A DNA stretch of 56,289 bases, taken from Azospirillum agricola. Lineage in GTDB: Bacteria; Pseudomonadota; Alphaproteobacteria; Azospirillales; Azospirillaceae. Of the stretch, positions 42,505 through 49,943 are shown piece by piece. The first letter of the stretch is position 1. Each line of letters starts with the position of its first letter. The stretch is taken from NCBI RefSeq assembly GCF_017876095.1, contig NZ_JAGINM010000034.1:1-56289 (forward strand), in the 5' to 3' direction. A program made the translations under genes and the position numbers. Below the pieces are notes generated by a model. The model did not search any database and was not told the DNA's origin. It saw nothing but the letters and a program-made list of their open reading frames with translations.

Positions 42505-43740
42505 TCACGCTTGGGAAAGCGGCGGCAGGCGGCCGGCGTACAGATCCTCCAACAGGTGGATCTGGGCAGGCAGGCAGACCGTCTCCAGGTCGAAGCGCTC
42601 GACCACCGTGCGCCGCGCAGCGGCGGAGATCCCCGCCATCCGGCCCGGATCGTCCAGCGCCTCCTCCATCCGGTCGGCGACCACCTTGGCGTCGAAGAAA
42701 TCGACCAGCAACCCGTTGCGCCCGTCCTCGATCACCTCGGCGACCGGCGGGGTGTCGGAGCCGACGATCACCGCCCCGCAGGCCATCGCCTCCAGCATCG
42801 ACCAGGACAGGACAAAGGGATAGGTCAGGTAAACGTGGGCGCGCGAGATCCGCAGCACCGACAGGAAGGCGTCGTAGGGGATCTTGCCCAGGAAATGGAT
42901 GCGTTCGGGATCGGGCCGGGTCTCCGCCGTCAGCTGCTCGCGCCAGGTTCCCCCTTCGGCCGGCTTGGTGCCGTAGCTGACCTCGTCGCCGCCGACCACC
43001 AGGATGTGGGTGTTCGGGCGGCGCCGCAGCAGATCCGCCGCCGCCCGCATGAAGGTCGGGAAGCCCCGGTAGGGCTCCAGGTTGCGGGCGACGTAGGTGA
43101 CGACCTCGTCGGCGCGCGACAGGACGCGGCCGCCGGGCAGGGTGACCGTCGCCGCCGCGTCGGGACGGCACAGCGCGGTGTCGACACCGTCGTGAACGAC
43201 CGAGATGCGGGGGCGGAAGACGGCGGGGTGCTGACGGCGCTGCCATTCGGTCGGGCTGACGCCCCAGTCCGCCGCCTCCAGCCCGGCGAGCAGCGCCGCG
43301 TTCTTGGCGCGAATCCGGCAACGCGTGTCCAGCGTCACCGGCTTTTCCGGATCGAACCCGACGTCGGAGCCGTCGGCGCGGTAGAAGAACTCGCAATAGA
43401 GCATCAGCTTGGCGTCGGGGAACACGTCCTTCAGGAACAACGCCTCGCCCCAGCCGGGATGGGCGCAGATCACGTCGGGCGTGAAGCCCTCCTTCTGCAA
43501 CGCTAGCCCGGCGCGCACCGCGCCCTGACCGTGCAGGATCTGCCCCTCGAACAGGTTGATGTAGGGGTGGGTGGCGCTGCCCGGTTCGCGGGCCGGGCGG
43601 TAGACGACGCTCCGCACCCCCGGCATGCCGCGCTGGACCTTGCCGATGAAGGCGACCTGATGCGCCGGGTCGGCGGCGAAGCGACGGACCAGATGTTTGT
43701 ATTGGCCGGGCGTGTTTTGGTGGACGAACAGAATTCGCAT
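42505..43740 (-). CDS. GT4 glycosyltransferase, ExpC/ExpE7-like
   Basis: 411-residue GT-B enzyme. The opening ILFVHQNTPGQYKHL is typical of the GT4 ExpC-like group. The C-terminal donor site reads SWSMLEAMACGAVIVGSD with EDGRNGLLVDF after it, and the E.x7.E motif is intact. Members act in exopolysaccharide assembly with an NDP-sugar donor. Divergent from the Nudix gene across 134 bases, and 140 bases upstream of pseB in the same direction. Confidence 0.9.
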   Translation of the reverse strand: MRILFVHQNTPGQYKHLVRRFAADPAHQVAFIGKVQRGMPGVRSVVYRPAREPGSATHPYINLFEGQILHGQGAVRAGLALQKEGFTPDVICAHPGWGEALFLKDVFPDAKLMLYCEFFYRADGSDVGFDPEKPVTLDTRCRIRAKNAALLAGLEAADWGVSPTEWQRRQHPAVFRPRISVVHDGVDTALCRPDAAATVTLPGGRVLSRADEVVTYVARNLEPYRGFPTFMRAAADLLRRRPNTHILVVGGDEVSYGTKPAEGGTWREQLTAETRPDPERIHFLGKIPYDAFLSVLRISRAHVYLTYPFVLSWSMLEAMACGAVIVGSDTPPVAEVIEDGRNGLLVDFFDAKVVADRMEEALDDPGRMAGISAAARRTVVERFDLETVCLPAQIHLLEDLYAGRLPPLSQA

Positions 43741-43874
43741 GGAGAGGCTGCGCGAAAGTGGTGGAGGCCCGACAGCCTGCGTCCTTCGGGCGTGCTTGTC
43801 GATGCCCCAAAGGGGAGGGAAGGCCTTATGATGGAGGTTCGAATCGTTCCCCGTTCCTTACCAGGGCCACAGCC

Positions 43875-44459
43875 ATGGACCGTTGCCACCGCATCCTCGC
43901 CCGCCGGATCGGGCTTTCCAACAGCCGCTTCGACGTGATGCTCGACCATGTGGCGGGACCGGACGGGGGAGAGGTGCCGGATTTCCTGATGGTGCGGCCG
44001 AAGGTCCGGCTGGCCGGCGGCGTCGCTGGAGTATGCGTGCTGCCGGTGCTGGAGGATGGGCGCGTCGGGCTGATGCGGGTCCACCGCCCCCATTTCGCCG
44101 AGCCCCTGTGGGTCGCGCCCTCCGGCTTCGTCGAGCCGGACGAGACCGCCGAAGCCTCGGCCCTGCGTGAGTTGGAGGAGGAGGCCGGGCTGACCTGCTC
44201 GCCTGCCGACCTGCGCCCGCTGGGCCACCTGCTGCTCGACCCCGGCGTGCTGGAGGCGAGCCTCGCCCTGTTCGCTGCACCCCGGTGCCGGCCTCTGCCC
44301 GACGGTGCCCTGGCCACGCTCGAGCTGGGCGCCGGGCGCCTCATTGTGATGAGCGCCGGGGAAGCTGAGGAGCTGGCCCTGACCTCATCGGCGATGGACG
44401 GCGGCACCGTCGTCGCCTGCCTGCGCTGGATGGCCTTGCTGCGCCGGGAAGGGCACTGA
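43875..44459 (+). CDS. Nudix hydrolase
   Basis: 194 residues with a complete Nudix box (GFVEPDETAEASALREL, then EEEAGL). The segment VLPVLEDGRVGLMRVHRP is typical of ADP-ribose/NDP-sugar pyrophosphatases. Only a weak ribosome-binding site (CAGGG) precedes the ATG. It is the second Nudix gene in the window and not closely similar to the first. Probably hydrolyses a nucleoside-diphosphate compound; substrate unknown. Confidence 0.82.
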   Translation: MDRCHRILARRIGLSNSRFDVMLDHVAGPDGGEVPDFLMVRPKVRLAGGVAGVCVLPVLEDGRVGLMRVHRPHFAEPLWVAPSGFVEPDETAEASALRELEEEAGLTCSPADLRPLGHLLLDPGVLEASLALFAAPRCRPLPDGALATLELGAGRLIVMSAGEAEELALTSSAMDGGTVVACLRWMALLRREGH

Positions 44460-44488
44460 AGAACGGGTAAGCTGCCTGGATTCTTGGC

Positions 44489-44506
44489 GCTCCCGTTCGT
44501 GGGAGC
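44489..44506 (+). terminator. Weak hairpin after the Nudix gene
   Basis: GCTCCC and GGGAGC form a 6-base stem with a 6-base loop 30 bases after the Nudix stop. No T-tract. Confidence 0.25.
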
Positions 44507-44595
44507 ATGCCCCGTCGAATGCATGCCGGAATTCACGCAGGTATCTTATCCTGGCCCGGTGGAGCGTCTGATGTCCGCCAAGGCAATCTTCCTTT

Positions 44596-44616
44596 CCCCG
44601 CCGCTTCGCGGCGGGG
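44596..44616. terminator. GC hairpin downstream of repA
   Basis: CCCCGCCGC and GCGGCGGGG form a 9-base perfect stem with a TTC loop, about 135 bases past the repA stop. It may end repA transcription, though neither side has a T-tract. Confidence 0.35.
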
Positions 44617-44702
44617 TCACTGCCGGGTGGGCGCTTCGAACCAACCGGTAGAGCGTTTCTCCACCGTCCGCGCATCGGACTGGCCCGCTGCAGGGCCTCG
44701 GG

Positions 44703-44718
44703 TTTGGAGTCTTGTCGC
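44703..44718. repeat. Isolated iteron copy downstream of repA
   Basis: TTTGGAGTCTTGTCGC, identical to iterons upstream of repA and in the inverted orientation relative to most of them. Its place beyond the repA stop suggests a second RepA-binding site for copy control or handcuffing. Confidence 0.7.
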
Positions 44719-44751
44719 AGGCCCCGGCGCACCCGGGTTTGGCTGACGGAC

Positions 44752-45690
44752 TCAGCGGCAGAGCTGAGCGAATTTCCGTTCCGGGATCGGCGGCGCCGAC
44801 GGGTGCAGCAGCAGCCCCTGCTCTTCGATCTCGACGCGGGCGTCGGGATAGACGGCGAGCGCCAGCTGGAGCGCCTCGATGAAGCGCTTGCGGAAGTCCC
44901 GCAGGCGGCTGTAGCCGGCGCCGAACTGCTCGAACACCGCTGGCCAGGTGATGGTCATCGAGCGCGACAGGCTATGCAGCCGGTAGGCCAGCCAGATGTA
45001 GATGTCGATGCTGGTGCTGTTGTTTTGGATGTGGCGCAGCGCCGGCTCCCAGATCGGCACCGGGTGGGCCTTCAGCTCGCGGAAGAAAGCCTCGGACAGC
45101 AGAACGCGGTCTTCCCAGAGTGACCCCTGGTCCGTTCCGGTGTTCGAGGAGAAGTGGATGCCGCCCTTGACGATGGAGCCTTTCTCGAACCCGATGCTGT
45201 GGGCGTCTTCCCAGGCGAAGGTCAGGTTGCATGCGGCGATGCGCGACGCCTGCTCACGGATGTCGCGATAGGTCTGGCCGCCCACCGACAGGCCCATGCG
45301 GTCGAGCCACTCGTGCATGCTGCGGCCGAGCTCGACCTCGCGGCTGTCGGTCTGGATCGCGCGGGTTTGCAGATAGAGGAGGATCATGCGCGCGCGACTG
45401 CCGTAGGGCACGCCGTAGAGCTTGAAGCCTCCGTTGCGGATCGGCAGTCGTCCAGGCTCGATCAGCAAGCGGATCTTATGACCACGGCGCTCCCAGGGCT
45501 GGTCATCGGGAAGACGACGATGGGGAAGAGCCGTCAGTGCGAAGCCTGAATAGGTGATGCCGAGCTCTTGGCGCTCCTCTTCCATGACCGCGGCAGCGAC
45601 ATCGACCAGCGACCGCTTCTCCGGATCCGGTTGAAGTGCCCTGGCTTGGTCTCGGCCAAGCTGGCTGATCAGATTGTGTATCTGCCCCAT
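44752..45690 (-). CDS. repA: Plasmid replication initiator RepA (RepA_C family)
   Basis: 312 residues matching the RepA_C family of plasmid initiators: FKLYGVPYGSRARMILLYLQT, then SMHEWLDRMGLSVGG, and the winged-helix part FGAGYSRLRDFRKRF. RepA would bind the iterons just upstream and open the origin. The first ATG, at 45690, fits the family start. The iterons occupy its promoter, so autoregulation is likely. No parA/parB partition genes are in the window. This shows that the window lies on a secondary replicon. Confidence 0.9.
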   Translation of the reverse strand: MGQIHNLISQLGRDQARALQPDPEKRSLVDVAAAVMEEERQELGITYSGFALTALPHRRLPDDQPWERRGHKIRLLIEPGRLPIRNGGFKLYGVPYGSRARMILLYLQTRAIQTDSREVELGRSMHEWLDRMGLSVGGQTYRDIREQASRIAACNLTFAWEDAHSIGFEKGSIVKGGIHFSSNTGTDQGSLWEDRVLLSEAFFRELKAHPVPIWEPALRHIQNNSTSIDIYIWLAYRLHSLSRSMTITWPAVFEQFGAGYSRLRDFRKRFIEALQLALAVYPDARVEIEEQGLLLHPSAPPIPERKFAQLCR

Positions 45691-45752
45691 AGCGGCTGAC
45701 CTTGGAACGACTTTGTGGAAAACGCTATATCACGGCGGGTCGACCTCAGCAA

Positions 45753-46154
45753 TTTGGAGTCTTGTCGCTCAAACTATTTGTTAGATTATTTGATTCAGTT
45801 ATTAGTTTGCGCGACAAGACTCCAGTGGCGAATCGCGAGTCGCGCGACAAGACTCCAGAATTGCCGCGACAAGACTCCAGCGGATAGCCCACGCGGCCTG
45901 TGGATTTTTCCTGGCACGCGACAAGACTCCAGGGGAAAAGCTTGGTTCTATGGGCGAATCGCTTGTAAAGAGCGGTTTTCCGAGTCGCAACGCTGTTTGG
46001 TGCACCCTCCGTGTCTCTGTGAATCGGGCGATGCTTGGAGTTCTGTCGCGCCCTCCTTCCGCAGAAGGGCCGGTGGGGGGGATCTGGCAGGGGGGGCGCG
46101 ACAAGACTCCAAGCCTGAGCGTAGCGATCGGTGGGAGGTTTGGAGTCTTGTCTC
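45753..46154. repeat. Eight iterons, consensus GCGACAAGACTCCA
   Basis: Forward copies: 45811-45825, 45844-45858, 45866-45880, 45918-45932 and 46098-46112. Reverse copies: 45753-45768, 46035-46049 (two changes in the centre) and 46139-46154 (one change at the end). The middle two forward copies are 22 bases apart, start to start, about two helical turns. Confidence 0.9.
45769..45810. other. AT-rich block, likely DNA unwinding element
   Basis: About 40 bases of strongly AT-rich sequence with TTATTTGATT and TTATTAGTTT patterns, flanked by an inverted and a forward iteron. In such a GC-rich window this is exceptional and fits the melting site of the origin. Confidence 0.65.
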
Positions 46155-46334
46155 TCCCCCTTCGGTCGGGCGGCACCGTCTGTTCCGGCGGAGAGTCCCG
46201 GTCGGGTAGCCGCCGGAGGGGTGCTTGTGGTCGCGGAAGAGCGCGGTCTATAAGGGAAACTGCTTGGGTTGCGGGGCGGTGTCCGCCGTGGCGGCCATGG
46301 CGTTCCTTGGCAAAACACGTTTCAAGGCGGCAGG

Positions 46335-47771
46335 ATGAACGGCGTTTCCACGCAGAAGATCGTACCGGTGCTGCTGTCAGGCGGCTCCGGCTCCCGTCTC
46401 TGGCCCTTGTCGCGGGAGCTGTATCCCAAGCAGTTCCTTCCCCTGTGCTCCGATCGCTCGATGCTTCAGGACACCGCGCTGCGGGTCGGCAACGCGGTCG
46501 CCTTCACGGCGCCGCTCGTCGTCTGCAACCAGGAGCACCGTTTTCTCGTGGCCGAGCAACTGCGCCAGTCCGGCGTTGCGCCGCGCGGCATTGTGCTGGA
46601 GCCGGTGGGGCGCAACACGGCGGCGGCCTGTGCTGTCGCGGCGCTGAACATTGCTGCGACCGATCCCGACGCCCTGCTGCTGGTGCTGCCGGCTGACCAC
46701 CAGATCCGCGATGTCGCGGCCTTCCACGAGGCCATCGGGGTCGCGGTGCGCGCGGCGCGGACGGACCGGCTGGTCACCTTCGGCATCGCCCCGACGGTGC
46801 CGGAGACCGGGTACGGCTACATCCGTCGGGGTGGCTTCCTGAACGACGCCGACGGCGCCTTCGCGGTCGCGGCCTTCGTCGAGAAGCCGACGCTGGAGGT
46901 CGCCAAGGGCTATCTGGCCGACGGCGGCTACGCCTGGAACAGCGGGATGTTCCTGTTCCCCGCCGCCCTTCTGCTGGCCGAGCTGGAGCGCCACGCCCCG
47001 GCGGTGGTCGCCGCCGGACGCGAGGCGCTGGAGAAGGGCGTCTCCGACCTCGACTTCTTCCGGCTCGACACCGACGCCTTCGCCAAGGCGCCGGGCATCT
47101 CCATCGACTACGCGGTGATGGAGCGGACCGACCGCGCCGCCGTCGTGCCCTGCGACATTGGCTGGACCGACGTCGGCGCTTGGTCAGCCCTGTGGGACGT
47201 CGGGGTCAAGGACGACCAGGGCAACGTCGTCGTCGGCGACGTGCTGCTGGACGGCGCGCGCGATTGCTACGTGCGCAGCGACAACCACCTCACCGCCGTG
47301 GTCGGGGTGGAGAACGCCGTGGTGGTCGTGGTCGACGACGCCGTCCTGGTTGCCGACCGCGACCATGCGCAGGACGTCAAGCGCATCGTCGACCGGCTGA
47401 AGGCGTCGGGGCGCGGCGAGTCGGTGAATCACCGCAAGGTCCACCGGCCCTGGGGCGCCTACCAGTCGCTGCACACCGGCGAGCGGTTCCAGGTGAAGAG
47501 CCTGACCATCGCCCCCGGTTCGCGGCTGTCCCTGCAGAAGCACCATCACCGAGCTGAGCACTGGGTGGTCGTCAACGGGACCGCCTTGGTGACGCGCGAC
47601 GCGGAGCAGGTCCTGGTCTACGAGAACCAGTCCATCTACATCCCGATCGGGACGATTCACCGCCTGGAGAATCCCGGCAAGGTGCCGCTGACCATCATCG
47701 AGGTGCAATCGGGATCCTATCTGGGCGAAGACGACATCGTCCGGCTCGAGGATTCCTATGGGCGGAACTGA
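46335..47771 (+). CDS. manC: Mannose-1-phosphate guanylyltransferase / mannose-6-phosphate isomerase
   Basis: 478-residue type II bifunctional enzyme. The N-terminal pyrophosphorylase has VLLSGGSGSRLWPLSRELYP and FVEKPTLEVAK. The C-terminal cupin isomerase has PGSRLSLQKHHHRAEHW and PIGTIHRLENP. It makes GDP-mannose for polysaccharide synthesis; homologues are called AlgA, CpsB, XanB or NoeJ. The ATG at 46335 follows GGCGGCAGG. Its leader overlaps the plasmid origin, so expression could respond to RepA binding. Confidence 0.93.
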   Translation: MNGVSTQKIVPVLLSGGSGSRLWPLSRELYPKQFLPLCSDRSMLQDTALRVGNAVAFTAPLVVCNQEHRFLVAEQLRQSGVAPRGIVLEPVGRNTAAACAVAALNIAATDPDALLLVLPADHQIRDVAAFHEAIGVAVRAARTDRLVTFGIAPTVPETGYGYIRRGGFLNDADGAFAVAAFVEKPTLEVAKGYLADGGYAWNSGMFLFPAALLLAELERHAPAVVAAGREALEKGVSDLDFFRLDTDAFAKAPGISIDYAVMERTDRAAVVPCDIGWTDVGAWSALWDVGVKDDQGNVVVGDVLLDGARDCYVRSDNHLTAVVGVENAVVVVVDDAVLVADRDHAQDVKRIVDRLKASGRGESVNHRKVHRPWGAYQSLHTGERFQVKSLTIAPGSRLSLQKHHHRAEHWVVVNGTALVTRDAEQVLVYENQSIYIPIGTIHRLENPGKVPLTIIEVQSGSYLGEDDIVRLEDSYGRN

Positions 47772-47776
47772 CGCGC

Positions 47777-47796
47777 TTCCCGCCTGAGCGCGGGAA
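47777..47796 (+). terminator. Hairpin after manC
   Basis: TTCCCGC and GCGGGAA form a 7-base stem with a 6-base loop, six bases past the manC stop. No T-tract. Confidence 0.3.
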
Positions 47797-48019
47797 ATGG
47801 TCCTTCCCAACGCCGCGCGGGACCGCCGGGAAACCGGCGCGTGTCCGCGTCGGCGATTCAACCGGAAAATCCAGCGACGGCCCCGCCGAGTCTCCGGGGC
47901 GAAGCCATGTGCGAACGGCGCCGCCCCGACGGACGGATGAAAAACACGCGCTCCCGTCGGGAAAATCCGGGATTCGCGCGGCTCTCCAGAGCCGGTGCGA
48001 CATTATTTCCTGATTTCCT

Positions 48020-48903
48020 TTGCATGAGTTCGAAGATGGCCTTGGTTTCGGCCTGGTCCTTGTTGACGTAGGCGAAGTCGTCGAAGATCAGCAGGTGGTA
48101 CTTGTCGAGCTTGGCGATCGCCGATTCCAAAGCGAGGTCGCGCCGGGCGATCTGCAGCTTCTGTACGAGATCGGTGGTCCGGGCGAACAGGACGCGCCAG
48201 CCGTTTTCCACCAACGCGTAGCCGATGGCGGCGAGATGGCTTTTGCCGCCGCCGAGCGGCCCGAACAGGATCAGGTTGGCGCCCTTTTCCAGCCAGCTGT
48301 CCCCGGCGGTGAACGCCATGACCTGGGCCTTGCTGACCATCGGCAGGGCGCCGAACTCGAAGGTTTCCAGCGTTTTGCCCGGTGGCAGGCGGGCCTCGTC
48401 GAGGTGGCTTTCGATCCGGCGCCGGGCCCGTTCGGCCATTTCATGCTCGGTGAGCGCGGCGAGGAAGCGGGCGGCGGCCGACAGGCTGTCGCTGCGGTGC
48501 TCGGCCGGCACGCCGCCGAGCGACCACAGCGCGTTCTACAGCCCTTCGGCCAAAGCGACGAATCTCTCGCCACCCAGCAGGACATGGGCGTGCTCCCAGC
48601 TGGAATAGGCGAGGCGGAAATGGTGGAGGCGATGGTCGAGGAACTGCCCGGCGACCGTGACGGCAAGTTCAGCCATGTCGGTGAAATCGGACAGACCCAT
48701 GCGGCCGGGCACATGCTCCTGCCGGAAGACGACGTCCTGCTCGGGCCCGTTGACCGCCCGCCAACACGGATGCGCCGCTCCAGCGTGCGGCGGACGCCCT
48801 CGCTCAGTTCGGGATGGCGCCGGCGTATTTCGGCGAACACGGCGATCGCCCGCAAACCGGGGGCGGCCTTGAGCATCGGCACGACCTCGCTGATCGAGTA
48901 CAC
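48020..48903 (-). mobile_element. Degenerate IS21-family remnant (istA-istB)
   Basis: The minus strand first encodes an IstA-like transposase N-terminus (EVVPMLKAAPGLRAIAVFAE, starting near 48903). The frame then shifts near 48760 and continues (GLSDFTDMAELAVTVAGQFL) to an amber stop at about 48537. Past it the same frame reads NALWSLGGVPAEHRSDSLSA, then jumps by an internal deletion near 48465 straight into IstB (FLAALTEHEMAERARRRIE; Walker A GPLGGGKS; LLIFDDFAYV). IstB homology ends near 48020. No terminal inverted repeats are visible. The element is dead. Confidence 0.85.
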
Positions 48904-48904
48904 C

Positions 48905-49315
48905 CCGACCCAGTCGGGGACCTACTACCTGTTCGCAGGCGCCTTCGGGAACAACGGCACCGGCACCTACCGGGTGGGCGTGATCGCTCCGACCCGGACG
49001 GTCGTCTTCCCGTCGACCCGCGGGACGATCGCCTACGAGGGCGAACAGGACGAGTTCACGGTCTCCCTGTCCGCCGGCAGCCGTTATCAGATCGACCTGG
49101 AAGGCAGCGCCACCGACCAGGGCACGCTGAGCAACCCGTATCTGCGGATCCTGAACAGCAGCGGCGCCCGCCTCAAATACGACGACGATTCGGGTAAGGG
49201 CCTCAATTCGCAGCTGGTCCTCTCGCCGACCTCCTCGGGCACCTATCGGCTCCAGGCATCGGGTTACGGCTCGTCGCGCGGCAGCTACACCTTGTCGGTG
49301 TCGCAGATCGGCTGA
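48905..49315 (+). pseudogene. 3' fragment of a PPC-domain (pre-peptidase C-terminal) secreted protein
   Basis: The frame encodes the end of one PPC domain (TQSGTYYLFAGAFGNNG, TGTYRVGV) and a complete second one (YEGEQDEFTVSLSAGSRYQ to SSRGSYTLSVSQIG). PPC domains occur at the C-termini of secreted proteases and RTX proteins. The coding sequence begins abruptly at the IS21 remnant boundary with no start signal, and the 5' part is not found on the other side of the element. A type I exporter operon follows, so this was probably its substrate. Confidence 0.75.
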
Positions 49316-49470
49316 CCGGGGAACGCGGCGGCGGCCCTCCGCGACCGCCGCCGTCCACCCCCGGCCGCCACCATCGGGTGTGATTTCGGTGGGGCCGGAC
49401 ACCCTGTCCCGATGACCGGGCTTGGTCGTCCCCCACCGATTCGGGTACAAAAAACGGGTGGAACCCGGCG

Positions 49471-49938
49471 ATGGACGCCCGCTCCGCAGCCTCTTTGCCT
49501 TTCCGAGAGCGTGTGATGATTGTCGACCCGCAGGGCGGCCTGGACGACCGCATTCCCGAACTCTACGCCGACGGGGTCCTCGACATCGGTTTCGGCAACG
49601 GCATGGTCCGCATCGACCTGTTCAGCCTGTCCCCCCTGCGCAAGGACGAGAACGGGCAGCCGCGTCCCGCCATCCGGCAGCGCGTCGTCATGAGCCTCCA
49701 GGGCTTCCTGTCCAGCCTCGGCGCCATGGACGGCATGCGCCAGCGTTTGGAGGCGGCTGGAGTCCTGGTTCCCAACGGGGTTTCCGGTGGTGTTCTTGGC
49801 GGCCCGCCCGCCGACGCGGTTCCGCCCCCGCCCGTTCCGTTCGCGGCTGCGCCGAAGGAGGGCGGGGCGCTGTCCTCCCCGGTTGCTGCTCCTGCGCCGT
49901 CGGTGCCGTCCCCGCCCAAATCACCCAATTTCGGTTGA
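49471..49938 (+). CDS. Small protein of a type I secretion operon, unknown
   Basis: 155 residues: a compact domain (about 20-95; GVLDIGFGNGMVRIDLF, then RQRVVMSLQGFLSSLG) and a Pro/Ala-rich tail. The domain has a weak resemblance to DUF3467-like small beta proteins, not firm. No signal peptide. Start uncertain: ATG 49471 or ATG 49516. Its stop overlaps a TTG of the exporter gene, so it is translated with the secretion machinery. It may be an accessory or regulatory factor for export. Confidence 0.65.
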   Translation: MDARSAASLPFRERVMIVDPQGGLDDRIPELYADGVLDIGFGNGMVRIDLFSLSPLRKDENGQPRPAIRQRVVMSLQGFLSSLGAMDGMRQRLEAAGVLVPNGVSGGVLGGPPADAVPPPPVPFAAAPKEGGALSSPVAAPAPSVPSPPKSPNFG

Positions 49939-49943
49939 CCGCC

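Larger units (their letters stand above)
45691..46334. other. Iteron-type replication origin (oriV)
   Basis: A 640-base non-coding stretch between divergent repA and manC. It has eight copies of a 15-16-base iteron, an AT-rich block at 45769-45810 (the probable unwinding element), and two DnaA-box-like sites, TGTGGAAAA at 45714-45722 and TGTGGATTT at 45899-45907, each imperfect. The last three iterons lie in the manC leader. This combination is the classic layout of an iteron plasmid origin. Confidence 0.82.

Noticed and set aside
45753..46154. Short spaced repeats considered as a CRISPR array
   Set aside because: Copies are 15-16 bases, in both orientations and unevenly spaced, next to repA; they are iterons.
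44460..46334. parA/parB or toxin-antitoxin genes beside repA
   Set aside because: Looked for on both strands around repA; no ParA Walker motif, ParB helix-turn-helix frame or paired small genes are visible.
47858..48020. C-terminal part of an apparently intact IstB
   Set aside because: Homology stops near 48020; the remaining residues come from unrelated flanking DNA, so this is a truncated remnant, not a whole protein.
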